Assembly (NCBI RefSeq): GCF_030814015.1
Contig: NZ_JAUSUL010000002.1
Span: forward strand, 372,001 to 436,000
DNA from: Amorphus orientalis
GTDB lineage: Bacteria; Pseudomonadota; Alphaproteobacteria; Rhizobiales; Amorphaceae
DNA length: 64,000 bases
Direction of reading: 5' to 3'
The notes below the pieces were generated by a model that saw only the letters and a list, made by a program, of their open reading frames with translations, did no database searches and was not told the DNA's origin. The position numbers and the translations under genes are program-made. Within the stretch, counting starts at the first letter, position 1, and each line of letters starts with the position of its first letter. This document shows positions 59,889 to 64,000 of the stretch, one piece after another.

Positions 59889-61991
59889 GTGTCACGGCTA
59901 ACGGATCTGATCGCACGGGCGAAGGCGAAGGATCGAGCCCTCGGAGACGAACTTGACCGTGAATTCAAGGCACTGGCGTCGCGGCGCGCCTTCGGTCTCA
60001 ACTTCGAGCGGCATCGGCCCGAGAGCGTCGAGCTGCCAGGGCGGCCGATCCGCCGGGGTGACAAGGTGCGTATCCTGCCGCCGCGCGGGTCCTCGGCCAG
60101 GAGCGATCAGCGGCTGTGGAAGGTGCTTCGCATCGACGAAGCCGACGGCAAGCGTAAAGCGCATGTCTCGCTGATCGACTCCGACGAGCCAGACACGGCC
60201 GATGTCGCAACCGACGACCTCGTCGTAGTCGCGGAGTTCCGCGACTACATTTATCCGGGGCTGGTTAGCACCGGCAAGGTCGAGTGCGGCGGCGACAAGC
60301 CCTACCACACGGTGATTAACGGTGAGAATTTCCACGCTTTGGAGGCGTTGAGCTACACGCACCGCGGAAAGGTGGATGCGATATACATCGATCCACCTTA
60401 CAATACGGGTGCTCGCGATTGGAAATACAATAACGATTATGTGGAGGGTGAGGACCTTTATAGGCACTCTAAATGGCTTGCCTTCATGGAGCGGCGATTA
60501 AAGGCTGCGGATGCTCTGCTAAAGAAAGACTGTTCTGTCCTAATCGTAACAATAGACGAGAAGGAGTATCTAAGATTAGGGCTTTTGATTGAGCAAGTTT
60601 TTCCTGAAGCTAATATTCAGATGGTTAGTGTGACAATCAGTCCAAGAAGCACGAGCCGAGCCGGAGAATTTTCAAGAGTCGATGAGTTTGTATATTTTGT
60701 TTTCTTTGGGAGTTCGGGGCCATTGAGTGTCGCTGATGGCGAAGAGGCCAGTGAGGTGCGCTGGCTTTATTTGCGTCGAACGCAAAGAACTTTGGTGCGA
60801 GGGTCAAGAAAGAATCAATTTTATCCAATATATGTAGATCCGAAAACAAAAGAAATTGTCAAAGTTGGTGAGCCGTTAGGTATTAATGATGATTTGAACG
60901 ACGTGCCTCAGGTGCAGGGCGCCGTGGCCGTTTATCCCGTAAATCAAGATGGAGAGCAGCTAATATGGGGCCTTACAGGGCCGAGTCTGAGAAGGATAAT
61001 TGAAAAAGGTTTTGTTCGGGTGAGCGATGGCAACGAGCATCAACCGTTTACTATTGCCTATCTTTCAACCTCGAACATAAAGAAGGTGGAGAGTGGGGAA
61101 TACCTCGTACAGGGCGAGAGATCGGATGGTTCGAAGATCGTGGTGAGCCCCGCGGGCTCTAAAAAGAGGCCGACGACAGTGTGGCGGGAAGCTCGCCATG
61201 ATGCGGGAGCCTACGGAACATCGCTCCTACGTACCATGATGCCAAAGAGGCGATTCCCCTTCCCAAAGTCACTTTACGCGGTGGAGGATGCACTCAGGAT
61301 CGTTCTTGGTGAGAACAAGTCTGCGCTAGTTCTAGACTTCTTCGCGGGCTCCGGCACTACGGCCCATGCCGTCATGCGCCTCAATCGCCAGGACGGTGGC
61401 AGACGCAGGTGCATCTCGGTCACCAACAACGAGGTCGCCGCTGACGAGCAAGCCGCGCTCCGGAAGTCAGGCCTTCGTCCTGGCGATCCCGACTGGGAAA
61501 AGTGGGGCATCTGCGATTACATCACAAAGCCCCGGATCAGAGCCGCGATCACGGGCAGGACGCCCGAGGGCGATGACATCGACGGCGACTACAAATTCAC
61601 CGACGAGTTCCCGATGGCCGAAGGGTTCGAAGAGAACGCCGAGTTCTTCACCCTGACCTACGAGACGCCGGTCGCGGTGCATCACAACCTCGCCTTCCAG
61701 CGCATCGCGCCGCTCCTCTGGATGCGCGCTGGCGCGGAGGGCTACCGCATCGATACGCTGCCGGAGAAGGGGTGGGCCGTCGCCGACACCTATGGGCTGC
61801 TGGTCGATCTGGACCGTTCGGCGGAGTTCTGCGACGCGGTCGATGCCTGCGAGGTGCTGCGCATCGCCTATATCGTCACCGACGACGATCGGCGCTTCCA
61901 ATCTGTCGCGCGCAGGCTGCCCGACTCGGTCGAGCCGATCCGGCTTTACGAGTCGTACCTTTCCAATTTCCGCTTTTCGATGGGCCGCTAA
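59889..61991 (+). CDS. mod: type III restriction-modification methyltransferase (Mod)
   Basis: A 700-residue beta-class N6-adenine DNA methyltransferase with motif IV DPPYNTG at 168-174 and motif I DFFAGSGTT at 483-491. In this class the target-recognition domain lies between them. That middle stretch (about 60400-61270) is much richer in A+T than both flanks, pointing to recombinational replacement of the specificity domain. The start is a GTG at 59889 after a G-rich site. res follows after 3 bp, so the two form an operon. Confidence 0.9.
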   Translation: MSRLTDLIARAKAKDRALGDELDREFKALASRRAFGLNFERHRPESVELPGRPIRRGDKVRILPPRGSSARSDQRLWKVLRIDEADGKRKAHVSLIDSDEPDTADVATDDLVVVAEFRDYIYPGLVSTGKVECGGDKPYHTVINGENFHALEALSYTHRGKVDAIYIDPPYNTGARDWKYNNDYVEGEDLYRHSKWLAFMERRLKAADALLKKDCSVLIVTIDEKEYLRLGLLIEQVFPEANIQMVSVTISPRSTSRAGEFSRVDEFVYFVFFGSSGPLSVADGEEASEVRWLYLRRTQRTLVRGSRKNQFYPIYVDPKTKEIVKVGEPLGINDDLNDVPQVQGAVAVYPVNQDGEQLIWGLTGPSLRRIIEKGFVRVSDGNEHQPFTIAYLSTSNIKKVESGEYLVQGERSDGSKIVVSPAGSKKRPTTVWREARHDAGAYGTSLLRTMMPKRRFPFPKSLYAVEDALRIVLGENKSALVLDFFAGSGTTAHAVMRLNRQDGGRRRCISVTNNEVAADEQAALRKSGLRPGDPDWEKWGICDYITKPRIRAAITGRTPEGDDIDGDYKFTDEFPMAEGFEENAEFFTLTYETPVAVHHNLAFQRIAPLLWMRAGAEGYRIDTLPEKGWAVADTYGLLVDLDRSAEFCDAVDACEVLRIAYIVTDDDRRFQSVARRLPDSVEPIRLYESYLSNFRFSMGR

Positions 61992-61994
61992 CCC

Positions 61995-64000
61995 ATGAAG
62001 TTCACGCTCAAAGATTACCAGGAAGATGCCGTCAAGGACGTGCTCGAGAACATCAAGGACGCGTCGATGTTCTGGCACGATCGGCAAAGGAAAACGGCTT
62101 TCTCACTGACTGCGACCACCGGGGCCGGCAAGACTGTCATGGCCGCAGCTGTGTTTGAGGCGCTGTTTCATGGCGACGACAATTTCGACTTCGAGCCCGA
62201 TCCCGGCGCGGTCGTGATCTGGTTCAGCGATGACCCCGCGCTGAACGCTCAGTCGCATTTCCGTTTGCGTGAAGCATCCGACCGTCTGACGCTGTCGGAT
62301 CTTGTCATCGTGCAGAACACCTTCAATCGCGAGAAGCTCGAGGCCGGCAAGGTTTACTTTTTGAACACGCAGAAGCTGAGCAAATCGAGCCTGCTGGTTC
62401 GCGGCCACGATCCCGACGATCCGGGTGTCGAGACAGACGCCCGTCAGACCGTGATGCCCGACATGCGCGCATTCACGATCTGGGACACGATCCAGAACAC
62501 CATCGAGGACCCGGATCTGACTCTCTACCTCGTCCTCGACGAGGCACATCGCGGCATGAAGGCCTCGGGCGGTACCGGCGGTAGCGAAAAGCCAACCATC
62601 GTGAAGCGGCTGATCAACGGATACGGCTCGGTGCCCGGCATCCCGATTGTCCTAGGCATCTCGGCGACGGTCGAACGCTTCAACGCCGCCATGGCCGACA
62701 TGCAGGGCCGAGCCACGCTTCCCAACGTGATGGTCGACTCTGGCAAGGTGCAAGCCTCAGGCCTGCTGAAGGATACGATCATTCTCGATGTGCCCAACGA
62801 GGTCGGCCAGTTCGATACCGTTCTGGTCCGGCGCGGCATCGACAAACTAAAAGAGATCACGGCTGCGTGGCAGGGGTATGTAAAGCAGCAGGACAATGCG
62901 GATACTGTAGCGCCGCTGATGGTTCTGCAGGTACCGAACTCACCAGATCACGACGAGATCGGTCGTGCGCTCGATACGATCTATGAGCGATGGCCCGAAC
63001 TCGGCGACGACGCCGTGGCTCACGTATTCGGAGATCACACGACCCAGACGTTCGGCAGCCACTCGATTTCCTACATTTCCCCGGAGCGTGTGCAGGAGTC
63101 GACCTGGGTGCGCGTTCTGATCGCCAAGGACGCGATCAGCACTGGCTGGGACTGTCCGAGGGCGGAGGTGATGGTGTCGTTCCGCCCCGCCAAGGACAGA
63201 ACGCACATTACGCAGCTTCTCGGCCGCATGGTCCGCACACCGCTCGCGAGGAGGATACCGGGCAATGAGCGGCTGAACGCCGTTGATTGCCTTTTGCCGT
63301 TCTTCGACGCGCAGTCGGTGAAGGATGTAGCCAGGGCGCTCATGGCCGGCGGTGACGTGGGCGAAGAGCTCCCGGGCCGGCGGGTATTGATCAATCCGGA
63401 CGAGATGAAGCCGAACCCGACGCTTCCGCAGGCGGTCTGGGACAAGCTGCTTTCGCTCCCATCGCAATCGCTTCCGAAGCGACAGTCAAAGCCTGTGAAG
63501 CGGCTGACCTCGCTGGCCCACGAACTTGCTGCTGACGGGCTCCTTCCGGAAGCCGGCAAGAAGGCTCACGCCGAGATGCACAAGGTGCTAAACGCCGCGC
63601 GGGAGCGCTATAAGTCGGAGATCGCGAACGCGCGCAAGACCGTGCTCACGGTCGAAGGCAAGAGCCTCAAAGCCGATCTGGACACTCGCGAGATGTCGTT
63701 TGATGACTTCCTAGAGGCTGCAGATTTCGCGGTGATCGATGATGCATACCGCCGGTCAGGGCGCGCCATTAGTCCGGATCTTGGAAATACCTACAGCGAA
63801 GCTCTCGCGAAGGCCGATAGTGAGGAGGATGACCTGGAAGCCGCGCTAATCGAGGCGCGCGTCACGGTCGCTGCGCTCGGCCTCGTCCCGGAAGTAAAGG
63901 AGTACTTAGAGGCGGAGGCGGAGATCCTCGCGAACAAGTGGCTCGCGGAGTACCGGGTCCAGATCAAAAGCCTCTCGGACGAGCGTAAGGATGTCTATCA
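61995..64000 (+). CDS. res: type III restriction enzyme, Res helicase-nuclease subunit (partial, runs off the right edge)
   Basis: The first 668 residues of a superfamily 2 helicase: MKFTLKDYQEDAVKDVLENI, Walker A TTGAGKT near residue 41-47, DEAH box LVLDEAHRG, and later motifs AKDAISTGWDCPRAEVMVSF and ITQLLGRMVRTP. Type III Res proteins translocate or slide along DNA and cut with a C-terminal PD-(D/E)XK nuclease, which would lie beyond the window. It works with the upstream Mod. Confidence 0.9.
   Translation, partial: MKFTLKDYQEDAVKDVLENIKDASMFWHDRQRKTAFSLTATTGAGKTVMAAAVFEALFHGDDNFDFEPDPGAVVIWFSDDPALNAQSHFRLREASDRLTLSDLVIVQNTFNREKLEAGKVYFLNTQKLSKSSLLVRGHDPDDPGVETDARQTVMPDMRAFTIWDTIQNTIEDPDLTLYLVLDEAHRGMKASGGTGGSEKPTIVKRLINGYGSVPGIPIVLGISATVERFNAAMADMQGRATLPNVMVDSGKVQASGLLKDTIILDVPNEVGQFDTVLVRRGIDKLKEITAAWQGYVKQQDNADTVAPLMVLQVPNSPDHDEIGRALDTIYERWPELGDDAVAHVFGDHTTQTFGSHSISYISPERVQESTWVRVLIAKDAISTGWDCPRAEVMVSFRPAKDRTHITQLLGRMVRTPLARRIPGNERLNAVDCLLPFFDAQSVKDVARALMAGGDVGEELPGRRVLINPDEMKPNPTLPQAVWDKLLSLPSQSLPKRQSKPVKRLTSLAHELAADGLLPEAGKKAHAEMHKVLNAARERYKSEIANARKTVLTVEGKSLKADLDTREMSFDDFLEAADFAVIDDAYRRSGRAISPDLGNTYSEALAKADSEEDDLEAALIEARVTVAALGLVPEVKEYLEAEAEILANKWLAEYRVQIKSLSDERKDVY

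Overview
This window comes from a high-GC, bacteriochlorophyll a-producing purple alphaproteobacterium. The left 38.6 kb is a nearly complete photosynthesis gene cluster (PGC) of the purple non-sulfur type. It has light-independent protochlorophyllide reductase and chlorophyllide a reductase genes, spirilloxanthin-type carotenoid genes (crtE/F/D/C/B/I), a type II reaction centre with tetraheme PufC, and the regulators PpsR and AerR. The gene order fits Hyphomicrobiales (Rhizobiales)-like phototrophs; genus is not assignable from the sequence alone.

Layout of the PGC: lhaA(partial)-bchM-L-H-B-N-F on the minus strand (1-9458); aerR and ppsR on plus (9764-12195); bchG, a PucC-family gene, bchP and a small membrane ORF on plus (12458-16233); cycA (cytochrome c2) on minus; the minus-strand superoperon crtE-crtF-bchC-X-Y-Z-pufQ-B-A-L-M-C (28010 down to 16972), closed by a clear terminator; crtD-crtC on plus (28109-30525); and a minus-strand operon ispH-bchI-D-O-crtI-crtB-tspO-orf43 (38577 down to 30535). 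PpsR-type palindromes (TGT-N12-ACA and close variants) lie upstream of bchF/aerR, bchG, bchC, crtE/crtD and ispH. Mostly they are tandem pairs 7-8 bp apart. This ties the isoprenoid gene ispH to photosynthesis regulation.

A chromosomal stretch follows (38.7-43.8 kb): a MarR regulator, a beta-lactamase-fold serine hydrolase, a nitronate monooxygenase-like protein, an exported SH3-like protein and a dienelactone hydrolase.

From 44.2 to 48.2 kb is an orphan polymorphic-toxin locus. A MuF (phage head morphogenesis)-type protein carries a C-terminal CDI-type nuclease tip. It is followed by four tandem immunity genes in an A-B-A'-B' pattern with a 628-bp period. Each downstream copy is preceded by a remnant of the toxin 3' end, and the last two copies carry nonsense mutations.

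At 48260-48310 lies a precise 3' fragment of an elongator tRNA-Met gene, next to a tyrosine integrase. To its right is an integrated element that runs off the window: integrase, AlpA-like regulator, a replication-like protein with four 18-bp palindromic iterons inside its gene, a non-coding array of six 45-nt palindrome-bearing repeats ended by a terminator, then portal, protease-capsid fusion, gpW-like, DUF2190-like, small and large terminase genes, and a type III restriction-modification cargo (mod, partial res). Capsid and packaging genes are present, but no tail, lysis or lambda-style early region is seen. This is the layout expected for a capsid-forming phage satellite (cf-PICI-like) rather than a complete prophage.
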